A stretch of DNA of 64,000 bases from SMBSF63 sp034003545 (GTDB taxonomy: Bacteria; Chloroflexota; Anaerolineae; Anaerolineales; Anaerolineaceae). The notes under the pieces were generated by a model, which worked only from the letters and a program-made list of their open reading frames with translations, did not search any database and was not told the origin of the DNA. Below are positions 32,308 through 41,639 of the stretch, piece by piece. The stretch lies in NCBI GenBank assembly GCA_964447155.1, contig CAYURM010000001.1, forward strand, positions 318,369-382,368, in the 5' to 3' direction. A program made the translations under genes and the position numbers. Positions within the stretch are counted from its first letter, which is position 1; every line of letters starts with the position of its first letter.

Positions 32308-33357
32308 CTACGTTGCAGATTTCCTCGCCTTTTCAAAATTACGATCAAATGGGGGACTGATAATGCCATATTCCGTGATCCAGCCGCTCAAGAGATGCTG
32401 GGGAGTGACATCAAATGCCGGGTTGCGCGCCAAAGCGCCGGCCGGAGTGGCTTGCTGGCCCATGAGCTGAATATCCAGCACTTCGCTCTCCTCACGCTCT
32501 TCGATCGGGATCAGGCCGCCATTGGCAAGCGCAAGATCAACCGTTGAGAAAGGAAAGACGGAGTAAACCGGCACCTGGTTCGCATGTGCGGCCAGTGCCA
32601 GCATATAGGAACCGATCTTGTTCGCCACATCCCCATTGGCAGCTACGCGGTCGGCGCCAAAAAGCACTCTCTGCACCTGTCCGGTATGCAGGAAATGCCC
32701 CGCCGCCCCATCTGCGATGATGTGGAAAGGAACACCGTACTGCTGTAATTCCCACGCGGTGAGCCGGGCGCCCTGCATGCGCGGACGGGTTTCATCCACC
32801 AACACCTGGATCTGCTTGCCCTGCTCGTGCGCCATGCGGATAACACCCAAAGCCGTGCCCCAGTCCACAGTCGCCAATGCGCCGGTGTTGCAGTGATGAA
32901 TAATGGTGTCGCCGTCTTCAATCAGCGCAGCGCCATATTCAGCCATACGTTTATTGATCGCCACATCCTCTTCGGCCATCGCCACTGCTTCGGCTTCCAG
33001 GCGCTGGCACAGGGCATCTTTGCTCTCCGCAGGCTCGTTGGCTACACGCATCATACGCGCCAATGCCCAGGGCAGGTTGACCGCCGTCGGGCGGGAAGCA
33101 TTCAGCACATCTGAAGCAGTTTGCAGGTCTGCCTGTAAGCCGGCCACATCAGCCGCCGAGGCGCGGTAGGCAGCCATCACCATTCCGAAGGCAGCCGTAA
33201 CGCCAATGATCGGTGCCCCGCGGGTCACCATCGTGCGGATCGCGTCCGCGGTTTGGTATTCATCTTCACAAACCACCATTGTCAATTCAGCTGGCAGCTT
33301 GCGCTGGTCAATCAATGCCAGCGTCTTTTGGTCTTCATTCCATTGTATAGCGCGCAT
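32308..33357 (-). CDS. mtnA: S-methyl-5-thioribose-1-phosphate isomerase
   Basis: Isomerises methylthioribose-1-phosphate to methylthioribulose-1-phosphate in methionine salvage. From the ATG at 33357 (GAGGGAG 8 nt upstream) it has 349 residues, normal for the family. Catalytic Cys is in HHCNTGALATVDWGTALG, the catalytic Asp in GADRVAANGDVANKIG; the substrate loop VTRGAPIIGVTAAFG is also present. The reading frame is open to 33432, but that part lies in the leader hairpin. It heads the operon mtnA - adenosine kinase - ahcY; no other mtn genes are in the window, so the rest of salvage may be by another route. Confidence 0.93.
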   Translation of the reverse strand: MRAIQWNEDQKTLALIDQRKLPAELTMVVCEDEYQTADAIRTMVTRGAPIIGVTAAFGMVMAAYRASAADVAGLQADLQTASDVLNASRPTAVNLPWALARMMRVANEPAESKDALCQRLEAEAVAMAEEDVAINKRMAEYGAALIEDGDTIIHHCNTGALATVDWGTALGVIRMAHEQGKQIQVLVDETRPRMQGARLTAWELQQYGVPFHIIADGAAGHFLHTGQVQRVLFGADRVAANGDVANKIGSYMLALAAHANQVPVYSVFPFSTVDLALANGGLIPIEEREESEVLDIQLMGQQATPAGALARNPAFDVTPQHLLSGWITEYGIISPPFDRNFEKARKSAT

Positions 33358-33380
33358 GCTATGCTCCCTCACACAAAAAC

Positions 33381-33404
33381 GCGCCCTCTTTAGATCGAGA
33401 GCGC
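33381..33404 (-). promoter_or_regulatory. Terminator-like hairpin in the mtnA leader
   Basis: On the minus strand GCGCTCTC (33404-33397), 8-nt loop, GAGGGCGC (33388-33381), then GTTTTTG. It lies between the predicted start of transcription (about 33416) and the ATG at 33357, with the form of an attenuator. It does not match a SAM or SAH riboswitch consensus known to me. Confidence 0.5.
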
Positions 33405-33422
33405 CACGATTGCGATAATAAA

Positions 33423-33451
33423 AGTTTAACATGCAATTGCCGGATTGTCAA
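33423..33451 (-). promoter_or_regulatory. Promoter of the mtnA-ahcY operon
   Basis: On the minus strand a perfect TTGACA (33451-33446), 17-nt spacer and TAAACT (33428-33423). Confidence 0.75.
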
Positions 33452-33644
33452 AGAAAATGAGAAAGAACGGGCGTAGGCAAACTACCTTTGAAACGGCGGC
33501 CCTACCTGTCAAGTTTCAGGCAAAGTTTCAATAAAACCATTGTCAGGGATAGTTTTGTTAACCTGTCAATTTCCCGAATTTTTGTGCTAAACTATCCAGT
33601 GTATTACGGAGTTAAATTTTGCTTTTTGACCAGGGAAAATACCA

Positions 33645-35150
33645 TTGAAAAAAATTACAAAGCCCGATCTGCTGAAGTATATTTCCTTGACCACCCTTTC
33701 CTTTGCTTACGGCCTATACCGCTGGCTGATGCAAATCCAACGGGGCACGATCATTCACCCTGATTCACAGGATTATCTCTTAAATGCAACCGCGAAGATC
33801 AACCTCGATTTTTTTTGTTACCCCAAACCTGCCGGGGCAGCCCTTGTTTATAAGCTTTTAAATAACCAGTACAATGCCATCATCTCATTTCAAATTTTAT
33901 TTTCCATTTTCTCCTGGATCGTGTTGGCCGTATGTATTTTCTCTCTATTAAAAAATAGGCCATTACAATATTTGGGCTTTTTGCTTATTCTGGTAATCAG
34001 CATCAATCCCGACGTGCTGGATTATGACCTGACCATCCTGTCCGAATCCATTTCCACTTCCTTATTCATCCTCCTCGTTTCTTCTGCAATTTTCATGGTC
34101 AGAAAATGGTCGATTTTTTCCATCATACTGTTTGGAAGCATTGCATTTCTATGGGGACTGACCAAAGAAACCAACGGCTTGATTCTGATCATGCTGTCGG
34201 TTATTTTTATGATTTGGGGCCTGATCGTCAAATCAAAATCCCGTTTGCTCGCCCTGAGTGTTTTCTTGCTGGTGGCCGCCATGCTCTTCAGGGGCTTCTC
34301 AAACCTGGGAGAACGGTGGCGATTCCCCTTATTGAACAATATTGCGCAGCGTATCTTGCCGGACGAAGAAGGGCTGGCCTTCTTTGTACAAAACGGTATG
34401 CCTGTCAATGAAACATTAATGGATCTGACGTATGGCTGGGGGCATAGCAACGATAAAGCGTTTTTGAACTCCCCCGCCTTACGCGATTTTCAAGGATGGT
34501 TTCTGGACAAGGGACAAACAACCTATATCAAGTATTTATTCCGCTTCCCTGAAAAATCTTTCTTCGCCCCCCTGCAAAACTTTCCGGCCCTGATCTCCAA
34601 TCATGAAGGCTCCCTCCACAACCCGCTCTATCCCAATCATTGGCATCCGCTTGTGGCAATCCTCTATTTTTTCTTATTGAGCATTTCCATATTCTTCCTT
34701 ATCAGGCACACGGATCAATCAATGTTATGGCTTTTGACGATTTACCTGCTCCTGGTATACCCACAAGCCTTTATTGTATGGAACGGGGACGCCATGGAAG
34801 TAACCCGCCATGCAGTCGGTTTCAGAATATATTTTTGGACAGGCATGTATATCGCTGGTTTATATGGGACAGATCATGCAAAAACGAACTGGAGACCGCT
34901 CTCGATAACCCCAAAGACACCGGTTTCAACAATCGAATTTTCTTCGCCCAGGTCAATCCTCAGCAGAGGATTGTTGGCAGGAGGCATCCTCATCGTCGCA
35001 TTCTCTTTACTTCATGACTTACTCACAGCTGCAGATTATCAAAGTTTCCACTATGCAATCGGTAAAATGCAATCTATTTTAATGTTTGGCGGGTTGATCG
35101 TCTTCCTCTCGGGTGCATTTCTTCAAGCTAAAAGGCCCCAGGCGAAATGA
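33645..35150 (+). CDS. Polytopic membrane protein, GT-C-like
   Basis: A 501-residue protein with about ten hydrophobic segments, starting at a TTG codon behind AGGGA. After the first segment it has HPDSQDYLLNA, reminiscent of the acidic loop motif of GT-C membrane glycosyltransferases, which use lipid-linked sugars; a large outer loop (about 225-330) lies before the last segments. The DNA is more AT-rich than its neighbours. I cannot name a family with certainty; other polytopic proteins would look similar. It stands alone between divergent and convergent neighbours. Confidence 0.55.
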   Translation: MKKITKPDLLKYISLTTLSFAYGLYRWLMQIQRGTIIHPDSQDYLLNATAKINLDFFCYPKPAGAALVYKLLNNQYNAIISFQILFSIFSWIVLAVCIFSLLKNRPLQYLGFLLILVISINPDVLDYDLTILSESISTSLFILLVSSAIFMVRKWSIFSIILFGSIAFLWGLTKETNGLILIMLSVIFMIWGLIVKSKSRLLALSVFLLVAAMLFRGFSNLGERWRFPLLNNIAQRILPDEEGLAFFVQNGMPVNETLMDLTYGWGHSNDKAFLNSPALRDFQGWFLDKGQTTYIKYLFRFPEKSFFAPLQNFPALISNHEGSLHNPLYPNHWHPLVAILYFFLLSISIFFLIRHTDQSMLWLLTIYLLLVYPQAFIVWNGDAMEVTRHAVGFRIYFWTGMYIAGLYGTDHAKTNWRPLSITPKTPVSTIEFSSPRSILSRGLLAGGILIVAFSLLHDLLTAADYQSFHYAIGKMQSILMFGGLIVFLSGAFLQAKRPQAK

Positions 35151-35269
35151 TGCCAGGCGATGCTTCCACTTAAAAACCCCACCCACCACCAGCCAGCCCT
35201 TTTTAATCACAGCCTCAAAAGCACCATGTCCGCTTTGCTTGTCTTTCTCTCCCGGCAGCGGGAGAAAAC

Positions 35270-35292
35270 AAACCCTTGCTGCGCAAGGGTTT
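35270..35292 (-). terminator. Intrinsic terminator
   Basis: A 10-bp perfect stem (35270-35279 / 35283-35292) with a 3-nt loop; on the minus strand it is followed by TGTTTTCTC. A second hairpin (TCTCCCG / CGGGAGA, 35248-35265) lies next to it. It ends the repeat-lipoprotein transcript. Confidence 0.75.
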
Positions 35293-35313
35293 CAAGAGAG
35301 GACAAACTTCGCA

Positions 35314-37482
35314 TCACTCCGCCGTAGTCGCATACATCAAGTCCTGGTCAATTACATCCTGGAAACTGATGTGCGGACGATCCTCGGAGTCCAGTCCCAG
35401 CGAAGCGCCCATCCCATAATTACCCTCCGCATTGACCGAAGACACTGCCCAACCCGCGCCAGTTTGGTACGCGTAGCGCAAGACTTTGTGCTTGCCGTCA
35501 TAATAAACCACATGGGGGCGGCCCTTGCTGTCCAGCGCCAGTGAAGTCGCCTTAAAATAATACCCGCCCCGGTCAATCGTTTCTATTGTCCACTGCTGCC
35601 CATCCAGATGAGCCACACGCAAGCTGTTCCCGTTGTCACTGATATAGCTCAGATAGATTTGTCCATCCGCAGTCCTTGCCAGCGAAGGATACAACTCCAC
35701 CACGCCGACATCGTCCAGGGTGCGGGTATGCCATCTTTTCCCAATCTGCCAGGCCAGCTTCAAATCCAGATCGGTAAAATCATAATAAGCGATTAACGGC
35801 TGATCACTATCATCCAGCACGATGGACGTATAGCCGCCCACGTCTCCCAGCCTGTCCACCACCTTTGTCTCCCAGCGATTATTCTTAATGGTGGCATATT
35901 TGAGATCATATTGCAGCCAGTCGTAATAACTGACATGAGGAATATCATCCTCACCCAGCGCCAGAGAAGTATACCAACCCGTCCAGTCGCCGTTATCATG
36001 CACTTCAACCCAGTCCACCAACCAGTCGCCCTCAGCCGTCTGGCGGGCATATTTTATTGAAGGCAGCCCCCAAAACGTGGCATGGGGTAAATCACTATCT
36101 GTCAGTTTCAGCGAAGGGTGCACACCGGTATCAATAGATTGCTCTACCAGAGAAAACTGCCATTGACCATCCTCTTTCAAAGCATAACGCAGTTCATCCT
36201 GTGAATCATTCTCATAGATCAAATGCACCCTGTCCTGTGAATCCACTGCCAGAGAAGTCATTTCGCCCACGCGGGTGGATTGAAAGACGACCTGCGTTTC
36301 ATATTCGCCTTCTGCTGATCGCAATTTGACCCGTAATTGATTCTCGGACGAATGGCGGTAAGCGAAATAGGGTCTGTCATTGCTGTCCAGCGCAATCGTT
36401 GTCCCCAAACCAACCAGATCCCGCTCGCCGGTAGAAACCTTTTCGTCGATCCATTTCCCCTTCTCCTTGCGGATGTAATACACATGCGACCCTTCCACAT
36501 CGCGATAATAAGCAATATGGGGTTGATCACGGGAATCCAGCGCCAGGCTGGCGAACTCGCCGGTATTATCCAGATCGGTCAGCGTACGGATTGTAAAGAT
36601 TTTTTGCTTGGCAGGTGCTGCCGCATACTTCAAACGGGTTTTCCCGATGTCGTAATAGGCAATATGGGCGTAATTCTTACTGTCTACGGCAATCGAAGCA
36701 AATTTTCCCACCTGGCCGTCATCATCCACAATGGCAGTTTGCCAGCCGTCTTCATCCTGCCAGGCATATTTGAGCACCTCCGATTCCGCCTCAAAATACG
36801 CCACATGCGCCCCTCCGGCACTGTCAAAAGCCAGAGAAGAATTTACCCCGGCTCCCGGAGTGCTGTCGATCACTTCAAAGACCCACTCCTCACCATGCAG
36901 GGAAGCAAACTCCAGCATCCGCTGATCGTAATCATAAAAACTGATATGGGGCGCCTGGTCTGCATCCAGGGCAATGAACGGCGCTCCACCATTTCCAAAG
37001 AAAGGCAGCGTGCGGTCTGTGTCTGCATCTGCTTCGGCGACCACCTGGAGCGTCCAGCCATCAGCACCCTGCCGGGCATATTTCAAACGGCCGTTGACCT
37101 GATCATAATAAGCAATATGCGCCCATCCATCCGCATCAATTGCCAACGAAGCAAAAACCCCCACTCCAAAATCCCCATCCACTGTCTCAAATGACCAGTT
37201 TTCGCCATCAAAACAGGAATAATACAGATGATCGTCTCCATAGGCGGTACAAGGCGCACCCGGCGCGCGCAGGCGCAAATAGCCGCGGCCAAGCTGCCTG
37301 AAGAAAGCCGGCGAATCCAGACGCGATATCGACCAGTTCAACGGCGGGGAGTCTATAAATTGGGTTTCTTCTATGGGTGCCACCGGGCTGTCATAACCGG
37401 CATCTGGTGACTGGCAGCCTGCCAGAATCAGTGCAAAGATGACCAAAGCCATCCAGTATTTCATTGTGGGATGTTGTTTCAT
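35314..37482 (-). CDS. Lipoprotein with about twelve beta-propeller-like repeats
   Basis: A 722-residue exported protein with lipobox LAGC (Cys at about 23). The rest is built from about twelve units of roughly 50 residues with the pattern SLALDS-PHIAYYD ... LKYA ... W, each likely one blade of a propeller or a similar all-beta solenoid. The repeated S-ALDS-G-PHI core resembles extracellular sialidase-like or BNR-type repeat proteins, but the Asp-box is not clear. The ATG at 37482 has GGAGAATGA directly before it. No catalytic residues are recognisable; binding of a polymer or partner is the likely role. Confidence 0.75.
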   Translation of the reverse strand: MKQHPTMKYWMALVIFALILAGCQSPDAGYDSPVAPIEETQFIDSPPLNWSISRLDSPAFFRQLGRGYLRLRAPGAPCTAYGDDHLYYSCFDGENWSFETVDGDFGVGVFASLAIDADGWAHIAYYDQVNGRLKYARQGADGWTLQVVAEADADTDRTLPFFGNGGAPFIALDADQAPHISFYDYDQRMLEFASLHGEEWVFEVIDSTPGAGVNSSLAFDSAGGAHVAYFEAESEVLKYAWQDEDGWQTAIVDDDGQVGKFASIAVDSKNYAHIAYYDIGKTRLKYAAAPAKQKIFTIRTLTDLDNTGEFASLALDSRDQPHIAYYRDVEGSHVYYIRKEKGKWIDEKVSTGERDLVGLGTTIALDSNDRPYFAYRHSSENQLRVKLRSAEGEYETQVVFQSTRVGEMTSLAVDSQDRVHLIYENDSQDELRYALKEDGQWQFSLVEQSIDTGVHPSLKLTDSDLPHATFWGLPSIKYARQTAEGDWLVDWVEVHDNGDWTGWYTSLALGEDDIPHVSYYDWLQYDLKYATIKNNRWETKVVDRLGDVGGYTSIVLDDSDQPLIAYYDFTDLDLKLAWQIGKRWHTRTLDDVGVVELYPSLARTADGQIYLSYISDNGNSLRVAHLDGQQWTIETIDRGGYYFKATSLALDSKGRPHVVYYDGKHKVLRYAYQTGAGWAVSSVNAEGNYGMGASLGLDSEDRPHISFQDVIDQDLMYATTAE

Positions 37483-37645
37483 TCATTCTCCGCTGGAGTA
37501 AAGTATTTCTTTGACTTAATCAGAGATCCCCCCTATTGTAATATATCTTTTTATTATTCGCAGATTAGAAACGATCGGGAATTTTTCCCTCCTTCAGACC
37601 GGTTATTGCTATAATCACCATATCACATGATGGGAGGAGACAAAT

Positions 37646-38248
37646 ATGTCTTGGGAACCCAACAAAAAAACCAAAACCTTGCTTCGCATCATTCTCGGTG
37701 TTGCCGTGTTTTGCATCATTGCATGCCTTGCTTTCCCGCTCCTGCGCAGTGCATTCGTAAAAAAAGTGACCATCTTCGATCCTGAGGAACTAACTGTATT
37801 GGCTCAAAACATCGTAGATTATGATCTGCCGCCAGATTATAACGTTGATAGCGGGATCAAGACGAGGAAAATGAAGTTCGTGTTTTTCACCAAAGACGGC
37901 GTCTATTTATCCGCCACAACAGATCCGATTATCATCATTGGAGAAATGCCCTATGGTTCAGAGATTGATGAAGAACAAATGATGTTGGAACTTCAAAAAT
38001 CAGCCAGAAGAGCAACGAACACAGAGGGATACAATGTTGAACTGGTCGATAAAAGCATTGCTGCCATTCGGGGGCAAGCAGTAGCGGTATACACTTATGA
38101 AGGCCGTGATATTCATGATGAAATGATCAAACACGAGATCACCGGCACCTTTACAGGAAAGGATGGCGCGGTCTTTCTCGCCTTCATGGGGTACACCTGG
38201 GAATGGGACCAGGAAGAGATCGACGCATTTATGGATTCAATTCGGTAA
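37646..38248 (+). CDS. Single-pass membrane protein of unknown function
   Basis: A 200-residue protein: short basic cytoplasmic start, one membrane helix (about 13-33, with a Cys in IIACLAF that is not a convincing lipobox), and an outer domain of about 160 residues. I do not recognise a family. The start is firm, with GGGAGGAG 6 nt upstream. It may be cotranscribed with nothing, as the next gene has its own promoter. Confidence 0.7.
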   Translation: MSWEPNKKTKTLLRIILGVAVFCIIACLAFPLLRSAFVKKVTIFDPEELTVLAQNIVDYDLPPDYNVDSGIKTRKMKFVFFTKDGVYLSATTDPIIIIGEMPYGSEIDEEQMMLELQKSARRATNTEGYNVELVDKSIAAIRGQAVAVYTYEGRDIHDEMIKHEITGTFTGKDGAVFLAFMGYTWEWDQEEIDAFMDSIR

Positions 38249-38384
38249 TTCAATACTCTAAAGGCATCCAATATGGAATCCACTTACGAGTTATTCAAGC
38301 GAGGCGACTATTTCGTTCAACTCTTGGGATATAGTTGGCTTGATACTACAACATTATAAATTTTACATTATGCATTGCAGTATC

Positions 38385-38413
38385 TTGACACTTTCCCCCC
38401 TTTCCGGTATAAG
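38385..38413 (+). promoter_or_regulatory. sigma70-type promoter, leaderless
   Basis: TTGACA (38385-38390), a 17-nt spacer and TATAAG (38408-38413). The ATG at 38420 is 6 nt further, the normal position of transcription start, so the mRNA should begin at the start codon. No ribosome-binding site is seen. Confidence 0.8.
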
Positions 38414-38419
38414 CAATTC

Positions 38420-40828
38420 ATGTATAAGAGAATAATTCCCCTGATCTTAATCACCGCCATCGCGGCTGGCTGCGCCCCCGGGAGCACGCAAATCGCGCAG
38501 ACGACGGCCACCGCCGCCCAGGCCGAAACCATCAAGGCCCTCACGCCGACGCCGCTGCCATCTCCCACGACCGCACCCACTCCAGCGCCAGCCGTGCGCA
38601 TCGCCGAAGCAGATCAACTGATCTTCATCGGAGACTATACCAGCGCGTTGAGCAGCTATCAGACAGCCCTGAACGATGCCACGGATAGCGACACCCAGGC
38701 CGCCGCGCTCAGCGGGGTCGGGCGTGCGCAGTTCCTGCGCGGAAAATATCCCGAAGCCGTACAGGCCCTTTTGACCGTAACCGAGAATTATCCTGACAGC
38801 ACGGAACTGCCCGCTACCTGGTACTTCCTTGCCCGGGCCTACGAGGCCCTGGGCAGCTACACCAACGCCGCCGATGCCTATGCGAATAGCCGTCTGGCGC
38901 AGCCAGGTGTGCTGGACGTTGAACGATACGAAGCACAGGGAGATGCCCTCACCCTGGCCGGGAACCATGCCGCAGCAATTGAAACCTATCAAGCCGCCAT
39001 TGACAGCAGCACCCTGGCCGACACCAGCTGGCTGCAAATCAAGATCGCCGATGCTTACTTTGCCATGGATGATGCGATCAACGCGCTGCGCATCTATACC
39101 AGCGTATATGATACCACCACCAACGACTACACCCGCGCCCAAATGAACTTCCTCGCCGGCATGGCCTACACCAAACTGGGCTTACCCGAACAGGCCCACG
39201 CCCGTTATCAGGACTCGGTGAACAACTATCCACGCTCCTTTGATGCCTACTCCGGGCTGGTCGAACTGGTCAACGCCGGTATCCCGGTCGATGAGTATCA
39301 AGCCGGACGGGTCTATTATTACGCGCGCCAGTACGGACTGGCCCTGGATGCCTTCACCCGCTTCATGAAAGCCAATCCCGACCATGATGGCTCTGCCCTG
39401 CATTACACTGCCCTGTGCCTGCGCGAAATGGGCCGCACCGAAGAAGCCGTGGCAGATTGGGACAGGCTGATCAACCAGTATCAGGGCAATCCTTTCTGGG
39501 CGGATGCCTGGGACGAGAAAGCCTACACCGAATGGATTTTCTTCAACCGTCCCAAACAGGCCGCCAACACCTATCTCGACTATGTCGCCCGCTATCCCAC
39601 CGCCGGCGAATCCCCGGGCTTCCTGTATGAAGCCGGACGCATTCTCGAATATGAAGGTCTGCTGGAAGAATCTGCCGGGATCTGGGTGCGTCTGATTGAT
39701 GAATACCCCTCCAATGAACTCAGCTACCGTGCCCTCTTCCAGGCAGGCATCGTCAACTACCGGCTCAAACGCTATGACACCGCCCAGGTGCTTTTCCAGC
39801 GGGCGATGGTACTGGCCGTCTCCAATGCCGACCAGGCTGCCGCTAACCTGTGGATCGGCAAGACCCAGCAGGTATTGGGCGATCCATCTGCCGCCACTGC
39901 CTCGTGGGAGCAGGCCGCCCAGCTTGACCCCACCGGTTATTACAGCGAACGCTCCCGTCAGCTTTTAAACGGCGAAGAACCTTTCCATCACAGTCAACCC
40001 CTTGATCTGGAAATTGACTGGGAAAACGAGCAGCGTCTGGCAGAACTGTGGATTCGCAATACCTTCGCTGTCCCTGCCGAGACTCCTCTGGACAGTCTCG
40101 ACACACTGGCCGCGAACCCCCTTCTCATCCGCGGGCAGGCCTTCTGGAACCTGGGTTTATACACGCAGGCCATTCAGGAATTTGAAACCCTGCGCCTGGG
40201 TTTGCAACAGGATGCCATCAACAGTTTCCGCCTGCTCAATTATCTGGTTGAGATCGGCGCTTACCGGCCGGCCATCTTCACCAGTCGGCAAATCCTCGAC
40301 CTGGCCGGAATGGACGATGCTGCCACCTTCACCGCACCGGATTATTTCAACCACGTCCGCTTTGGCACCTACTTCAGCGAACTCGTCCTGCCTGCCGCCG
40401 AAGATGAAAACCTCGATCCCCTTTTTGTATTTGCCGCCATCCGTCAGGAAAGTTTGTTTGACATCGGGGTTACCTCCTCGGCTGGCGCACGTGGTTTGAT
40501 GCAGATCATGCCCGCCACCGGCGAAGAACTGGCTGAAGATCTCAACTGGCCGCCCTACTATACCGTGGACGACCTCTTCCGGCCTTATGTCAACATTCAG
40601 TTGGGCGCCCATTATCTGGGGCGAAACAAACGATACTTTGACGGCGATTTGATGGCAGCGCTGGCTGGCTATAACGGCGGCCCCGGCAACGCTCAGGCCT
40701 GGCGGGAACTCGCTGCCGGTGACCCCGACCTCTTCCTGGAAGTAATCCGCTTCGGCGAGACGAAGTTATACGTCACCCAGATCGCAGATTTTTATAATAT
40801 TTACAAACGGCTGTACGCACCGGAATAA
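38420..40828 (+). CDS. Lytic murein transglycosylase lipoprotein with TPR-like repeats
   Basis: Cleaves peptidoglycan glycan strands with formation of anhydromuramic ends. From the ATG at 38420 it has 802 residues, with lipobox AAGC (Cys at about 18), a Thr/Pro linker, a long helical TPR-like superhelix (about 60-620) as in Slt70, and a C-terminal SLT domain (about 650-800). The SLT domain has the catalytic Glu in RQESLFD, then GLMQIMPATGEELA and LAGYNGG. The upstream TTG start at 38375 would lie before and within the promoter and adds nothing to the signal peptide. It works on the same polymer as the PBP and amidase of this window. Confidence 0.92.
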   Translation: MYKRIIPLILITAIAAGCAPGSTQIAQTTATAAQAETIKALTPTPLPSPTTAPTPAPAVRIAEADQLIFIGDYTSALSSYQTALNDATDSDTQAAALSGVGRAQFLRGKYPEAVQALLTVTENYPDSTELPATWYFLARAYEALGSYTNAADAYANSRLAQPGVLDVERYEAQGDALTLAGNHAAAIETYQAAIDSSTLADTSWLQIKIADAYFAMDDAINALRIYTSVYDTTTNDYTRAQMNFLAGMAYTKLGLPEQAHARYQDSVNNYPRSFDAYSGLVELVNAGIPVDEYQAGRVYYYARQYGLALDAFTRFMKANPDHDGSALHYTALCLREMGRTEEAVADWDRLINQYQGNPFWADAWDEKAYTEWIFFNRPKQAANTYLDYVARYPTAGESPGFLYEAGRILEYEGLLEESAGIWVRLIDEYPSNELSYRALFQAGIVNYRLKRYDTAQVLFQRAMVLAVSNADQAAANLWIGKTQQVLGDPSAATASWEQAAQLDPTGYYSERSRQLLNGEEPFHHSQPLDLEIDWENEQRLAELWIRNTFAVPAETPLDSLDTLAANPLLIRGQAFWNLGLYTQAIQEFETLRLGLQQDAINSFRLLNYLVEIGAYRPAIFTSRQILDLAGMDDAATFTAPDYFNHVRFGTYFSELVLPAAEDENLDPLFVFAAIRQESLFDIGVTSSAGARGLMQIMPATGEELAEDLNWPPYYTVDDLFRPYVNIQLGAHYLGRNKRYFDGDLMAALAGYNGGPGNAQAWRELAAGDPDLFLEVIRFGETKLYVTQIADFYNIYKRLYAPE

Positions 40829-40912
40829 TAAGAGCAACTGACTGCGATTGCAAATGAACTGCAAAGCGCAGGCTGGTTTTGCAACCCTGTGCTCCTGCTG
40901 CATCACGAATAA

Positions 40913-40940
40913 GGTAATGACGACGGAAGTCGTCATTACC
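40913..40940 (+). terminator. Hairpin after the lytic transglycosylase gene
   Basis: A 12-bp perfect stem (40913-40924 / 40929-40940) with a GGAA loop, 85 nt past the stop. There is no U run, so its role is uncertain. Confidence 0.45.
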
Positions 40941-41060
40941 TGTCCACAACATCAAGTAAGAATGGCTGTATTCACCACTACAAAAAGCCTTCCCTTTATC
41001 TGCAATACGGATAATAATTGAGCATTGCGATCTTTCATCTGCACCACAGGAGTTCCACCC

Positions 41061-41606
41061 ATGCACGGACTTGTATCCCTCCTCCCTGAACCGTATTACG
41101 CCCGCGTTAAAACCCTCTGGCAGGAATTGGAAACCCGCTTCGGTCTGAAAGGCATTCAGGTTACCCCCTACCCGCATTTCTCCTGGCAAATTGGCGAGAA
41201 TTATCCCACAACCCTGTTGGAAGAAGCCGCCCAGGAAGTCAGCAAATCCACCCCGCCTTTTGAAATCACCACCGCCGGTTTGGGGTTGTTCACGGGCGAA
41301 AAGCCTGTCATCTTCATCTCCGTCGTCAAATCCCCCATTCTCGCCGCGGTACATCACATGATCTGGCAGCGTTTTGAAAATATCAGTGAAGAGGGCAGCC
41401 CCCTTTACAGCCCTGATGCGTGGATGCCGCACATCAGCCTGGCTTATGATGACGTCACCCCCAAGAATATCGGCCCAGCCATGCAGTGGCTTGCCTTCCA
41501 GGACTTCAGCTGGCAGATGACCATCGACAATATCTCCTTTATTTGTGAACCTTCCGGTGAAATTGGCACCCTGCAATGCAGCTACGGCTTTTACGGAGAA
41601 GAATGA
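41061..41606 (+). CDS. 2H phosphoesterase, LigT/2'-5' RNA ligase-like
   Basis: A 181-residue protein with the two catalytic His motifs of the 2H superfamily: PHFSW (His39) and HISLAY (His124). Members hydrolyse or ligate 2',5' or cyclic phosphates in RNA or small nucleotides. The start at 41061 has AGGAG 10 nt upstream and begins at the usual family N-terminus; a longer frame to 41025 exists. The following glycosyltransferase starts 34 nt after the stop, so they may be cotranscribed, although a functional link is not evident. Confidence 0.85.
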   Translation: MHGLVSLLPEPYYARVKTLWQELETRFGLKGIQVTPYPHFSWQIGENYPTTLLEEAAQEVSKSTPPFEITTAGLGLFTGEKPVIFISVVKSPILAAVHHMIWQRFENISEEGSPLYSPDAWMPHISLAYDDVTPKNIGPAMQWLAFQDFSWQMTIDNISFICEPSGEIGTLQCSYGFYGEE

Positions 41607-41639
41607 TATGCAAGAACTAAAACAAAGTAGAGACTGACG

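Noticed and set aside
33381..33420. SAM-II or preQ1-type riboswitch in the mtnA leader
   Set aside because: Only a simple hairpin with a U run is present; the conserved loop bases of those classes are not.
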